Positions 44,823 through 56,815 are shown, counted from the first letter of the stretch. The stretch is 64,000 nt of DNA from Ischnura elegans (GCF_921293095.1 NC_060259.1:76442120-76506119), one strand, 5' to 3'. Numbers and translations: made by a program. The notes: generated from the sequence alone by a model not told the origin.

Positions 44823-45615
44823 CATTATCTCGGCACTAAAACTTCAAGATAGCGGAGATAATTATCATGCTCTACCGAATAATCGCTACTAAAAGTAAGA
44901 ATGACTGACGTACAATTGACATTTTATTGATTAATATGGTCTTCTGCATGTATATATTCATTTTTTTATCGATGCATAATTTTTATACGTTGCTCTGAAG
45001 GCTGTCTGGTACTAGTCATGTGGGCAAAATAGAACATTCCAGTGGCAAAGAAATTTGCGTGAAAATTAAGATGCTCACTAACCTTAAGCACAATGTTATC
45101 TTTTCTATTTAATTGGGCTGTTTGTAAAAAGTAATTTTAATGGCGTAAGAAGTGTTTGCACAACCAAAGTTGTTTTCCATTTTTCATGAGAATATTTCCC
45201 TAAGTTGCTTTTCGTAAAATGCTCATACGGTTTTCCGATCACTTAAACGAATAAATATTGGTACTTAATTACAAGCCTTTGGCTTAGTCGAACCCCGATG
45301 ATAAGGCTTTTTAATTTTTTTCTCTTTTTACATCTCATCCTTTTTTCTCTCTGGAAATCAATAAATAAATTATTATCATTATTTTCCCCCATTTTCTCGG
45401 CACTGAAACTTCAAGATAGTGGAGCTAATTCTAATGCTGCCCGAGGACTACTCCACTAAATGTTTCAAAATGTTTTCCCTCAGAAACTGGCATTATTTGA
45501 CATTTTATTGATTAATGTGGTCTTCTGTAGTTGTATATGTATTTTTCTATCAATAAATATTTTTCTACGTCACTCTGAAGGCTCTCTGGTACTAGTCATG
45601 CCGGCCAAATATTAC
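44823..45615. repeat. Direct duplication of about 200 bp
   Basis: 44823-45025 and 45397-45615 share CTCGGCACT, AAACTTCAAGATAG, GACATTTTATTGATTAAT, CTCTGAAGGCT and CTGGTACTAGTCATG in order. A LINE-like 3' tail (ending about 45385, AAATCAATAAATAAATTATT) lies between the copies. Confidence 0.65.
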
Positions 45616-46239
45616 TTTTCCCATTTTCCCACTTTTTCTTAATTCCAGGCTTATTAAATTTCCTTCGCTAGCGGCATGCATGTTTGCACTTTTGAGCTGT
45701 CTAATCAAATTTTTTTCCTGACTTTATGGGGCTTGGAATGTATGTTTCTCCTATCTATTTTTCTACTTTATAATATAATTGGTCGGTTTGGAACTTTAGT
45801 TCTTTCTGTTATTAAGACAATCTGACCAAGCATACCTCGATGCCGTTATTCTCTCCGATTACCGCTTGTTACAATTATTGGTATTTTCACCATAGTGGAC
45901 GATTTCCTGAAACAATTGTATTGTTATTATTGATATCGTTATGAAATTTTTACGTCTGTTCAAAAGAGCTACCTTTCTACGTATTCTTTCATGCCCATAT
46001 TTATCGGATCAGTCGTGCTATGGAGAGAAAACTCTCGGCAGAGTAATGAATTATTCATGAATTCGTTTCTTATTGATTCGCATGCAAATGTTTCATCGAA
46101 GAATTAGTTTCGTGTGAAATTATACTGAAGGACGCGATCTTTTTCGTCCCCGATAAACCTGCGTTATTTGAATGCTTCGACGTGCAGTGTTTTTCCATTA
46201 CAAAGAAGAAGAAAAGTAATGTGCCGTGACAAATATTTG

Positions 46240-46400
46240 CTCCATGGTTGTAGCGAGTGAGGGGGTCAAGGGTTTTTAACCCCCCCCAGGAATCAGTCTT
46301 AGGTTTACCCCTCCTAGCAAAGCGACCTTACCCAAAAATACATACCCCCTACAAATTTCCCTCTCCCTCAAAACTTTTCAAACCACGGCTTTGATTCGCT
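46240..46400. mobile_element. Partial hAT-like MITE (C/G tract type)
   Basis: GTAGCGAGTGAGGGGG followed by C tracts resembles one end of the H1 to H3 group; no partner terminus was identified. Confidence 0.3.
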
Positions 46401-47185
46401 CATTAAAAATGAATGCGCTAAATTGTCAAACAGTCTTGCATATTGGCAATTTTTCCGCTAAATATTTCGATATAAACATAGCCATCGTGAAGTTACAATT
46501 TTTAACGCTTCGGTGATGCCGCACGGTATTCATAAATGGTATCTACTGCTCTTTGCTATTGTTATGCAAGCATCATTACCCTGTGAGTATCTTCAGACTT
46601 AGTTTTCCACGTTATTATTATGTCACGGATGGTATTTCATGTCTCGGAATTGATTTTATGGTATGGTTGGTATGGGATATTGCTTAAATGGTACGGTTGC
46701 GGTTGGTGCATAATGACCTTTGCCGTCGACGCACCAAAAAAAAACAACAAAAGCACACAAACCAATTGATTTTATACTGGACTTTGTAAAATATCGAACG
46801 TTTTCACAAACTTTTATACGAAAACAGCTATTTCAATATGCGCACCCCTTGAGCGGTACTCCAACATATATATCTCTTCGGCTATCCGCGCTCTTCCGGT
46901 TCAGCAAACCAGATTTTGCCGGCGAAGTCATTTTTCGCCTTGCATGCAAGAGGAGAGGCATTCTGAGATTCGACTGATTTCGCGCTAAGGCCTCATGCGG
47001 CCATAGCTGGGGAAGTCATTAGGCAGAAATTCAACGAAGAGCAGTACTCGAGGTTGGTTAAGCACATGGATTCATATTTTAAGAGGCAAGTCATCCGTAG
47101 GAACTAAAGACCTTTGGAAACGCTTTAAGGCTCTCTCTGACAATGGTTTTCCTTGCGGCCGTTAGATAAACATTTCCGCAGACGG

Positions 47186-47459
47186 CATGGGCGTACCCAG
47201 CGAGGGGCAGGGGGGGGGCAGCTGACCCCCCCCTAGAAGCAAAAATCGCAAAAGTCTTCAAGCAAAATCAGTACTGAATTGAAACGAAAGTATTTAAAAA
47301 ATTTATTTAACCCACGAAAAATGATATATATTAGTATAAGATATTTAACAAAAATAAAACTATTTTTTTAAGGAAATAATCTCATAAATCCCATGGCTTG
47401 CCCCCCTCCCCCTAGACCATGGCTTGGCTCCCCTAGTTATGATCCTCGGTACGCCCTTG
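47186..47459 (-). mobile_element. hAT-like MITE (H3 family), inverted
   Basis: Termini CATGGGCGTACCCAGC and CGGTACGCCCTTG; flanks GCAGACGG and GCTGACGG give an 8-bp duplication with one mismatch. Inverted relative to 37224-37580. Confidence 0.88.
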
Positions 47460-48554
47460 GCTGACGGTGATACAATTCAAATTACGTATGAATGGGATTG
47501 AAGGAACAAAGTTTGTCATAATGCTCAGTCTATTTTAGCAGCATGAATAAAAAAATCTTTCCCTTAATTACTCTTCCTTAGGTACCTCATTTCATGTTAA
47601 CAGATGTGAATCTATGCTTCAATTTTATTTTCAATTTTGGGAATTTTCTGGCGCCTCTGTTCATACAACAGCATTTCAACTGCGCCAATCAATAATACGC
47701 CATCTCAACGTACTCGACTTATTTTTAGTATTTACACTGCGAACTCCACAATCTCTTTTCTAACTCAACGTTATCTCCTTGTACCTTATCCACTCGAACC
47801 TTTTCCTGTCGTTTTCTTGTTTATAGAGCTTACTTCGCGCTTTGAACTTCCTCTTTTTTATACCACATATTATTACACTCCATTCATTGTGCATTTTTGC
47901 GTTTGTACTTCCAGGAATATTTTTGCAACTCAAGTTTCGACCACTTCCTGATTGGTTGAAAATTTCGGGATAGCTCAGAACTGGATGGAAATCATCCCAT
48001 GCAATGAAGTCTCATCCGAAGATTTTAAAATTAACACTTGCTGGTCAATAGATATCATCCTTGTCTCTTAGCGAAAGCGAATCTAATCTTCCACGCGCAC
48101 CACGTTTTTCGTTTTTCGTTTTTGATACCAGAAATGTTCTGCTAAAAATTATTGCAACATTCTCATCTGGCTTGTTTGAAAATTTCAACAATTTAAGGAG
48201 CTGTAGGCCGTTATACTTATTTTTTGGCAGTTTCCTAATAACGTACCCGAAATTTGAATCCAGGGCCAATCGAATATCACCCACGCGCTCTTCGCACTTT
48301 GTTACCACGCTCCCCGAATATTCACCACTCGAGCAGCGCGCTTACGGAAAAGGGAAATATGTAATGCTTGACTGCCGCAACCTTTTCCGCTGAGGTATTG
48401 AGGGGAAGCATTTCTACCACGCGATCCAAATACATTTCTCTTTTTACCCGTAAGATATCATCTTTCATGCTATCATTACATTAATTTACATATATCTCAT
48501 ATATGTAATCTGTACCTTAGTATTTTCTCTGAGGTGAAATCTCTGTACTGAAGG

Positions 48555-48801
48555 CAGTGGCGTAGCCAGGAATTTCGTTCGTCCAAAACCAGTGGGGAAA
48601 ATATTTGAAAAATAGGGTACAAAGTTATGGTTTTTTTTAAACACTTATCATCATCTAAAAAAACTTCATTTGTTAAAATATATTTTGTAAATCCTCGATT
48701 TTCAACATGTTGTCTTCTTTTATGAAGGAAAATAATTGTGTTTTTAAATTTCGGGGGGGAGGGGTCCGGACCCCCCGTACCCTCCTCTGGCTACGCCATT
48801 G
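48555..48801 (+). mobile_element. hAT-like MITE (H4 family) with perfect 8-bp target duplication
   Basis: Termini CAGTGGCGTAGCCAGG and CTGGCTACGCCATTG; perfect ACTGAAGG duplication (48547-48554 and 48802-48809). 247 bp. Confidence 0.92.
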
Positions 48802-48941
48802 ACTGAAGGTACAGACATATGATGACAAGAGTCTCCTCTATATACCTGACCATTAAGACGACAGCAGTAGTATTAAACAAGTAATGCATTCGGAATAAAG
48901 ACAACACATCGGTGGAGCACTTATGATGAGTCCTTTGTGTC

Positions 48942-49376
48942 GTGAAAGAAAAGGGAGGGAGAAAAGCAACAAATGAAGAGCGTTCGTCGACACGAAGGCC
49001 TCGACGGGATCCGCTAGGACGTGCTCGCCCAATAAATGACCGCTATCTCGAATTCGTCACTGCCCGGAAGTACATGGCAAGTCGCAGTGTCTCATATTTA
49101 AGAATTATCTGGGAAAAGTCTTGCGGCCTCAAGGCGTCGACTGCTAGACGGCTTAATCTAGGGCGGTATCCGGCTTTAATTTGGCCAAATGGCGCGATTC
49201 CGGCAGACGGTCGAATGCATCCGGTGGCGATTAGTTCCCGCAAACACCGGATCCATTCGATGATCAAGAAGTCCCTAGGAGGAAAAGAGTCAAGGTCACC
49301 TAGGGTAAAAAATCCAGCAATGCGCGCGCATGCCATTCTCTTTTCTTATGCTACTTCCCCGCTCTACGCCCAGTAA
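48942..49376 (+). other. Unassigned open frames in a CpG-rich segment
   Basis: A 144-codon plus frame overlaps a 97-codon minus frame (49043-49336). The plus reading is rich in Arg and Ser and has no domain I know. The region is CpG-richer than its surroundings and not flanked by the repeats described here. It could be a promoter or first exon of an unrecognised gene, or an old repeat. Confidence 0.18.
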
Positions 49377-49454
49377 ATTGCGCTAAAATTCGTAATTTTA
49401 TCAATGCTGCAATGGAGGAGGTTGTCTCTGTGAAGAAAAAATGTTTTAATAACA

Positions 49455-49545
49455 CCTTGAAGACATACACTTTATACATACACATATACTTTATATACAT
49501 ACTTTATACATATACTTTATATATATACTTTACACATATTCTTTT
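49455..49545. repeat. TTTATACATA-type minisatellite
   Basis: Imperfect tandem repeats of an 11-22 bp unit (ACTTTATACATA, ACTTTATATACATA). Confidence 0.75.
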
Positions 49546-50269
49546 AGATTAAACCTGGAGTATGTGTTCCTAACTTAAAGATCATGATTATTTTTGAAAA
49601 TGCGGAAATCAGCATCTTTGCGACCGGCGATGACAATGAAACATGGTAATTTCTATTGGGCACTAGTACCGCGGAATAAATAGTTTCTACAGTCGTGCAA
49701 CTCACTCGAATCAGTACCACAATACCACATTCATGCAGGCGAATAGTGTTTCCATCCACGAAAAGAAATAATCATGAATTACACTGGAGGATTCCGCAGT
49801 CGGCCACTTTGCGTGTTGTCAAACACTGCGCATTTAAATAAGTTTACAAAAATAGCCACTCGTGACGCTGACAAGCACAGCGATCCAAATTTCCCGGAGA
49901 AATAATCTAATATGGGTGGTGTTGAACAAAAGTTATGTCTGTGATGATGTAACCCATCAACTTCATAACTTTTTAATCTCATTATTCGATATTGCAAACT
50001 CTCTGTAGCAAATATTGAAGAAAAAATTAATCGCTCTACATTAATAGCTAAGCTGCAGAAATTTTTAAGGTAAAACTTTCAATGCATTTGGCATGGATCT
50101 CACTACCGAAACATCTGAGCAAAATATCCGTATGATTTTTCCGAAGGTTCTGTCGGTTCAAGTATCGTCATTGTATTTTAACCTTTTTCTTTCGGGTCGA
50201 ATTACTTTAAAGCTTAAGTTGATACCTTCAAATTTTCACCATAAAGAGAGCAAAATTAGTTTACCAATA

Positions 50270-50929
50270 GGGTGGTTTCCTATTATTTTTTTATTGCCTA
50301 AATCGAATGATTATTACTCCTGGAGTACATATTTCACGCTTTTAGATTTTTAAATGACGATATCTATTTTTCGCGATAAAATGAAAAGGGCAAATTTTCA
50401 AGCGCGCGAAAACGCGACGGGTGAGTATGAATGTCGGGAAATCTCTCCGTGTGGCGTATTTCTGGTTCCCGCTGCCGCCTTGTGAGGTGACCTTGAGGCG
50501 AGGCTTAGCGCTGATACGACGCAGGCGGCTAGCGGGTAGCTGAGTAGCCTGCTGGCTGGTAGCGCTTGGCTTAAATAAGGATTATTAATACCTTATCAAA
50601 CGAAGGAAACTTTCCGACCTTAGCCAGTTTTAATAGGTGATTATTAAGACATATTTCCCTGAGCTCTGCGCCTCATGCATGCATTGGTAATCTCAGACGA
50701 TGTATAACTCCTATCTTCTCGTATAGAAACTAGCTCCCTGTGAAGTCACGTGAAGTGCATCGCATGGGCGCCAATCTGGCCCTTTTCAAATGAGGATAAA
50801 AATGGACCATTGCCATTCGTCTAAACCGCTATTTCTAAAACGAAATAATGTGTATATTATGAATACAGTAATGGTGGGTAATGAATCGCAATCAATGCCT
50901 TTCGTTTTCTTTGATGAAGGAAACTACCC
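50270..50929 (-). mobile_element. M1 MITE copy 6, inverted
   Basis: 660 bp with GGGTGGTTTCC first and GGAAACTACCC last, i.e. the reverse orientation, with TA at both sides (50268-50269, 50930-50931). Its short open frame 50790-50981 is translated repeat. Confidence 0.87.
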
Positions 50930-51115
50930 TATTGTCCATACCTCAAATTTTAAAAAAATGTTACATCTAATGTTGATGTGAAATCATCCAAGTTAGAGAT
51001 ACTGGCCATTTTTTGACGAGAGTCATCTTCACACCCTTAAGTTGGAGAAGTTCGAGATAATTGCTTATGTTTGAGGCGAAGGAAATGACTCTAAAACAGG
51101 CCGATCAAGTGGGAG

Positions 51116-51412
51116 CAGTGGCGCAGCGAAGGGGCATTTTGGGGGATAAAACCCCCCCAGGAGCTCAGAGAAGTTTTTAAGTTTAGTCCATTTTACTTAT
51201 TTGGATCAGTATTACTTGTAGAATAGTTTTATAATCAAATATCCCCCAGAAAGGCGTAAAACTCGCGATTTTTAATCATTACTCTTAAAAATTTTCTGGA
51301 GGAGGGCCCACGCAAACACTCCTTACCCTGGTGGGTATACAATACTCCCACACCCGTAAGTACTAGTTGCTCCTAACACCCCCCCTAGCCTTAATTCTTA
51401 GCTGCGCCCCTG
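51116..51412 (+). mobile_element. hAT-like MITE (H1 family)
   Basis: Termini CAGTGGCGCAGC and GCTGCGCCCCTG, with the same internal landmarks as 18726-19026. A target duplication is not evident. Confidence 0.8.
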
Positions 51413-51519
51413 GGAATTACTGTGTCAGACAGAAACATAAATGCGATGGTGGTTGGCGTAACATGGTGAAACTCCTTCATGATGCACAAAGGTTAAGAAA
51501 AGACTTAGCTGTTTCACAA

Positions 51520-51580
51520 AATAAAATATATTTGCGACCGGTTTCGATACAGCGTATCATCATCTGGCAATTACAAGTAT
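51520..51580 (+). repeat. Hairpin-core repeat, copy 1
   Basis: CGACCGGTTTCGATAC (stem GATAC at 51546-51550) is followed by loop AGC and GTATC (51554-51558), then ATCATC. The same layout with different stem bases occurs at 56663-56690. Confidence 0.5.
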
Positions 51581-51839
51581 CAGTACATAGAATTTATACC
51601 CTTGAAGGCGTTAGAGGGGTGGTAGAGTGGAGGTGGAGAAAGGGGGGACATTCGGAGTACCCATTATTGGATGCAATGGGGATTTTGTGAAACAGCTAAG
51701 AAACATAAATGTTAAACACTTTCATAATTTCAGGGGGATGCAGCCCCCCGGGACTTCCCTTATATACGCATGGTATTTGGAGGAGATGACCGACAGCTTA
51801 GGTCATTTGCGCAAAAGGGAAGGGTTGGATGCTGCTCTT

Positions 51840-51960
51840 AACGAAATGCGCCAAGGAGTCCACGGCTTAACGTCCCATCCGACGGACGGAGTGCCCTCCA
51901 CATAGCACTCAAGCAGGACTCGGGCGGCCCCTGAGTGGGAGTGACGCTTCCTCTTGTATA
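51840..51960. repeat. Unclassified dispersed repeat R, short copy
   Basis: Shares TTAACGTCCCATCCGACGGAC, GGAGTGCCCTCC and GCACTCAAGCAGG with 33285-33355. Confidence 0.45.
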
Positions 51961-52937
51961 TTAGACGACCGTAAGAGACTACGTGGTTGTCTATTCCTAG
52001 GTTTCATCAAAGAAGATTATTAAATTTTTGGAGCAAAATAAAATGTACGCAATGAGGATGCGAGCGGACCAAATTGCCCGACCTGGAACAAATGGTGTCG
52101 TTATGTCCCAACTGCAAATCGCAATTAAAAAAAAAATATCTGTCGATGGAATTGAAAGACTACTGACGACGAAAAAAAAGCCCTCTTTGATTATCCATTC
52201 TCTAATAATTTTAAGATTAAGAACGCAAAAGTTACCGTTCATCATTCACGAGTTTTTGACGTCATTAGGATACTGGTTCAATAATTCCTTATGGGAGTAC
52301 TAGGAATTGAGGGCGGGAATCGCTCACGATAGTATAAACGTCAAAGAACCACGCGAAGCCGATGCACACGGGGAGGAATAGCGGAGAAGAAGCGACCGGA
52401 TCGGCATCAGTTCGTGACGTCATCAACTTATTTGAGAAAGGGTTAAGGCCGTCGATCTATCGCCGCAAAACACTTGAGAAGCAGGCAGTGGATCGAGAAA
52501 CGGAAAAATATTATTCCCTTTTTTTAAACTCTTATCTCAATTGATTTTTTTCCAAATTGAGGAAGATCCCATTCTGGGTGCACGCTTGTGTCGGGAAACA
52601 ACTCTCAGGTTGGTAGCTCACGTGCCGACGCACGCTGCCCCTAATTTTGATGCGTTTTCCCCCGTGCTTAGCGAGTGAACAAAAGCTCGGTGTGGCCCCA
52701 TCTCCATGGGGAGGAAATACGAGAGGGTTAGGATTGTATAGGTAGCCGAAAAAAGAGGGTACGCAGGCCTGGGGTCGCGGTGGATGCCAGGACAGGCCAC
52801 GAGGGTCGGGGTGCAGGGGGGAGGGTTAGAGAAGGCTCTAGAACCTCACCCTTCCGGATGAGCCGCGTTGCGTTTTCTAAATCCCTCCACCTCCCCCCGG
52901 AAGACATTTTCCGTTGTGACCACTCGTGAAACTTTCA

Positions 52938-53775
52938 GTTCAAAAAATATTCTCAATAGATGAGCGAGTTTATTTTTAAGAATGGAGGAAAAAATACCAA
53001 TAATGTAGCCGAGTTATATATGAGGAAATTAAATGGAAGAGCGCAGCGGCCCAGTGTTATAAGCATTTTGTTAAGGCCTGCTTACACGATGCATTAACAC
53101 GTACGGGTTGATGTCTAAATGTATGAACGCGAGAATGAACGCCAACATGCACCGTATAACCACCCAACATGTGCAAATTCATACACATAAAATAGAACCT
53201 GTTCTAATTTGGTTCATGCATTCCTACATGTTCCGTTCCGGTCCACAAAAATAGTTCATGCAAACAGACATTAACTCGCACGTGGTAATGTATCGTGTAA
53301 ACAGGCCTTTAGTGTTTGCATTCCGATTGACGCCTTGGAACGCCTCACGCAAAAATTCCAGAGTTCAAAACTACGTCATCATAATCGATTTGAACAATTA
53401 AAATTGCGATTAATATAGTTTAATTGCTAAGATTTCACGATAGGGTCTATTATTTTAAAAATCTATTACTTTAAGTTCAAAAATATTTTCTAGATCGAAG
53501 AGCAAGTTTATTTTAAGGAATGGGAGATAAAAGGCCAATAATGTAGCAGATGAATGTATAGCTAAACCGTATTGGGGAGCGTAGTGGCCCGGTGGGTATA
53601 GCATTGTGCTACAGAATTAAGGGTACTGGGTTCAAATTCCAATTGAAGTATTGGGATACCTCACGTAAATAATCAACCAGAGCAAAGCTATGTCATCATC
53701 ATCGATTTGAACAATTAAAATTGTGATAAACATAATTTGATTGCAAATATTTCATGGTATAATTTATTAATTTAC
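52938..53775 (+). repeat. Tandem duplication of a tRNA-like SINE-type unit
   Basis: Unit 1 (52938-53453) and unit 2 (about 53471-53775) share CAATAATGTAGC, GGAGCGTAGTGGCCC, and ATCGATTTGAACAATTAAAA. Unit 2 holds a possible A-box (GTAGTGGCCCGGTGGGT, 53581) and B-box (GGGTTCAAATTCC, 53628). Unit 1 is split by a Harbinger-like MITE at 53074-53308. Confidence 0.6.
53074..53308 (+). mobile_element. Harbinger-like MITE with TTA target duplication
   Basis: Termini AGGCCTGCTTACACGATGC and its inverse GTATCGTGTAAACAGGCCT, about 40 bp of TIR; TTA at 53071-53073 and 53309-53311. A 3-bp TWA target is characteristic of PIF/Harbinger. No transposase. Inserted in repeat unit 1. Confidence 0.85.
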
Positions 53776-54090
53776 AAATAATTGTAAGAGGTGGCTTGGT
53801 GAAAGACGCTAGCCCCATACCCTGAATAGGTGAAATATAGACTCCGAAGCTTATTATTAGTTAGTGGTGAGCTCAACTGGTACCTATCTATACCAACCTA
53901 CGCACAGTGGTCTGAAATCAGAAAAAGCCGGACAAAAGTCCAAAATGGCTTTTTTTGAGATAGAGACTTAAAACTTGGCATAAATACTCATAAATGACGG
54001 CTGATTATGGACGTGTATACCATTTTACATACATTTGATCCGTTGCTGAGATACAGCAGCTCAAACATGACCAATTTTTCAAAAACGCGC

Positions 54091-54122
54091 GCGATTCAAA
54101 CCGTAGCTACGGTTTGAATCGC
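54091..54122. repeat. Perfect 32-bp palindrome
   Basis: GCGATTCAAACCGTAG is followed without spacer by its exact reverse complement. No loop. It is embedded in a segment with no other recognised structure. Confidence 0.95.
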
Positions 54123-54368
54123 TGCGTTGAATGAGGTCCTATGTGCGCCTTTACCTTAAAGTTTACTCTTTGGTTGAGATTGTATGGTTTGATTTAAATA
54201 TCAATTTTTATTATTGTTCTTTTTTGATTTGACTTCAACAATATGAAAATGAAAGGGTCCACTCTCTTGTAAGAATTCATAGGAATGTTAACTTGTTTCT
54301 TATCTTCATTGCAAATTGGGCAAAAACATGTAAGTTAAGCATAATATATGTTAGCATCAAAATGAACC

Positions 54369-55350
54369 TGTCATAGATATCCATGGCGAAGAACCAAATG
54401 GAAATTTCCACACTTTAAAACAACACTCTATAACCAACCATGGTTTCAACTAGGGATGGTCGGATCGGATACCTGGGATCCAAATATCCGCGGATATCGC
54501 ATTTAATCAGATACATCGGATCCAAAGTCGCGGAAGACATCGGATCTGGATCCGAAATTTTAAACAATAGCGTCAGTGAATGCAACGCCCCATAAGGGTG
54601 GAAAGAGCACCGATTCTCTCTTCGAATGTGCCGTCGCATGCGATTCTTGTCCTACGCTATTGGTCGGTGGTTTATCCGAAGATTTTTCCTATTTTCATTT
54701 CCAAACCCAAGCGTAACAGTTTCGGTCCTGAGCGTGTAAAGATGCTTAAGAAAACAACTTGAAAGCCTATAAAAATGATTTTTAATTCATAAAAATATTA
54801 AAATGTGTATGAAAATCTAAAAATCATTCCTTCGATGGTACGTACCCAGAATAAACTTGAATAATTAACTTCGTTTAATAGCAGGAATTGCAGGAAAATG
54901 CATTTGGATCCGAAAATTTCCGATCCGAAAGATCCGGCTCCGGAAATCAAGGATGCGATCCGAATCCGGATCCGAGAAAAATCCTGGATCCGTCCATCCC
55001 TAGTTAACACATTGTGTAATTTTCAAAATTTCCTTGAAAATGACACGATGTCATAGATATCCATGGCGAAGAACCAAATGGAAATTTCCACACTTAAATT
55101 CAACACTCTATAACCAACCATGGTTTCAACTAGGGATGGTCGAATCGGATACCTGGGATCCAAATATCCGCGGATATTGCCCTTCATCGGATACATTGGA
55201 TCCAAAGTCGCGGAAGACATCGGATCTGGATCCGAAATTTTAAACAATAGCGTCAGTGAATGCAACGCCCCATAAGGGTGGAAAGAGCTCCGATTCTCTC
55301 TTCGAATGTGCCGTCGCATGCGATTCTTGTCCTACGCTACTGGTCGGTGG
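54369..55350. repeat. Direct repeat of about 302 bp, offset 680
   Basis: 54369-54670 matches 55049-55350 nearly base for base. Each copy starts TGTCATAGATATCCATGGC and ends TGGTCGGTGG and includes the left part of a GGATCC-rich element. A shorter inverted copy of the CCATGGTTGG / TCCACAC part lies at 55379-55416. Confidence 0.85.
54451..55002. mobile_element. GGATCC-rich element with inverted termini
   Basis: Left end TAGGGATGGTCGGATCGG, right end GGATCCGTCCATCCCTA, with dense GGATCC/TCCGGATC motifs near both ends. Possible 8-bp flanks (GTTTCAAC and GTTAACAC) are too decayed to be sure. Start TAGGGATG is shared with the 2-kb hAT element at 28280, suggesting a common family. Confidence 0.65.
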
Positions 55351-56604
55351 TCCGAGAAAATGATGTCCATTGATGATACCATGGTCGGTTGTTGAGTGTT
55401 GAATTAAAAAGTGTGGACATTAACATTGGTGTTCTCCATCATGGATGTAGCGAACTTCCACAAAATCAAGCCTGAAACGATTCTATAAGTCATAGATACT
55501 TGCGATACTGGCGATTGACAAATACTTTCCCTGTTGATATTTTTCGGGTGTTCTCCGCGTACATGTTAGGTTTGGTGCCCGACGTTTCGTGGCCGCCGCT
55601 GGTCACTTTTTCTGAAGGAATTGTGAGGATGGATGGAGAAACCCAATAAGCACGCGGAACACACCCGGAAAAAAAATCATCGACAGCTGTAATGACCGGC
55701 GAAAACCTAAACGAAGAAACTTCTTTCCTAATTCTTTCGTGCTATGATTATGTAACGATAGATTTCGTTTCAAAATTAACCCATTCGCATCTTAATTTTT
55801 CATGGAAATTTATAAAATAAATACCTTTTATATTTTCCCAAGGGGTTTCATTTACCTATTATTTTTTAGAATATGAAATTTTTGTCAAGATGCATAGAAT
55901 TTTCATGGGATAATTATATTTGTTTTTTATTTCGCCCATGATATTTAGTTATAAGATAATATTCATTCAATAAACAATTTTCAAATGCAACAACAACAAT
56001 GACGCTACCGGCAGTTCGCCGGCTCTTTACCTTAAGGAGAATCGTATCAAACCGGCGAATCTCCGTCTATTTACCCGAATGGCTTCAACGAAATGGCTCC
56101 TTTTGATATATTTTACTCAGGGATGTCAGGGATTGACCAGGAGGGATACGAAAATATGAGACCCACTAGTAGGTTTAGTTTCGTTCCTGCACTAAATTAA
56201 AATTACCAAGGAGTTTAGTTTCGACCTGGGACGAAACTTTCCTCCCTGGAGTGAAACTGAATTAATCGAAACTCCGCTGCTCATAGTTAAGTTTCGATCC
56301 CAAAAGTTTAGTGGAGGGGGATAAGAGAGAATAGTTTCAATCCATAACGTTTGGTATGCATGTAGAGAGGTCAAAACATTCTGCTTAAAAATCGAATGGC
56401 CATTTTTCGTTCGCCGTTCTCACGTTAGTGATAAAAATATGAGTGCCCCATGCATATAATGGCGGTAGGCCCTCCAGTCCGAAACATTATCTGCGTTTCA
56501 TTTCGTCCCAGAGTTTTACTTTAGTTTCGACCCGAAGTTGTTTTGACTGCGATTTCGTTTCGACCCTGTGTTTAGCTCCCAGGGTTCAAATTCATTTCGT
56601 TTTA

Positions 56605-56815
56605 TCCATGAGAATAAACTAAAATGGTAAACTTCCACACAATTGTATTTACCTCAGTACCAACCCGGTTTCGACACGTGGTGTCATTATCAAGGTACAA
56701 ATTAGGCTTTCCTCGTTCTACACATACCGTCCAGCATGAGAATGGTGGGATGGAAAGGATAGCAATAGTAAATAAAATTGTGTGGAAGTTTACCATTTTA
56801 GTTTATTCTCATGGA
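56605..56815. mobile_element. Foldback element with 48-bp arms
   Basis: Arms 56605-56652 and 56768-56815 are inverted copies with a single mismatch. The two overlapping open frames found here (56602-56796 minus, 56624-56908 plus) begin with the same residues because of this. Between the arms lies the hairpin core CCGGTTTCGACAC / GTGTC (56666-56685). Confidence 0.9.

Noticed and set aside
49455-49545. Possible CRISPR-like array
   Set aside because: Units are short, contiguous and AT-rich, a minisatellite; genome is animal.
54415-55319. Two minus open frames starting with the same MRRHIRRENR residues
   Set aside because: They are the duplicated GGATCC-rich repeat and not a gene pair.
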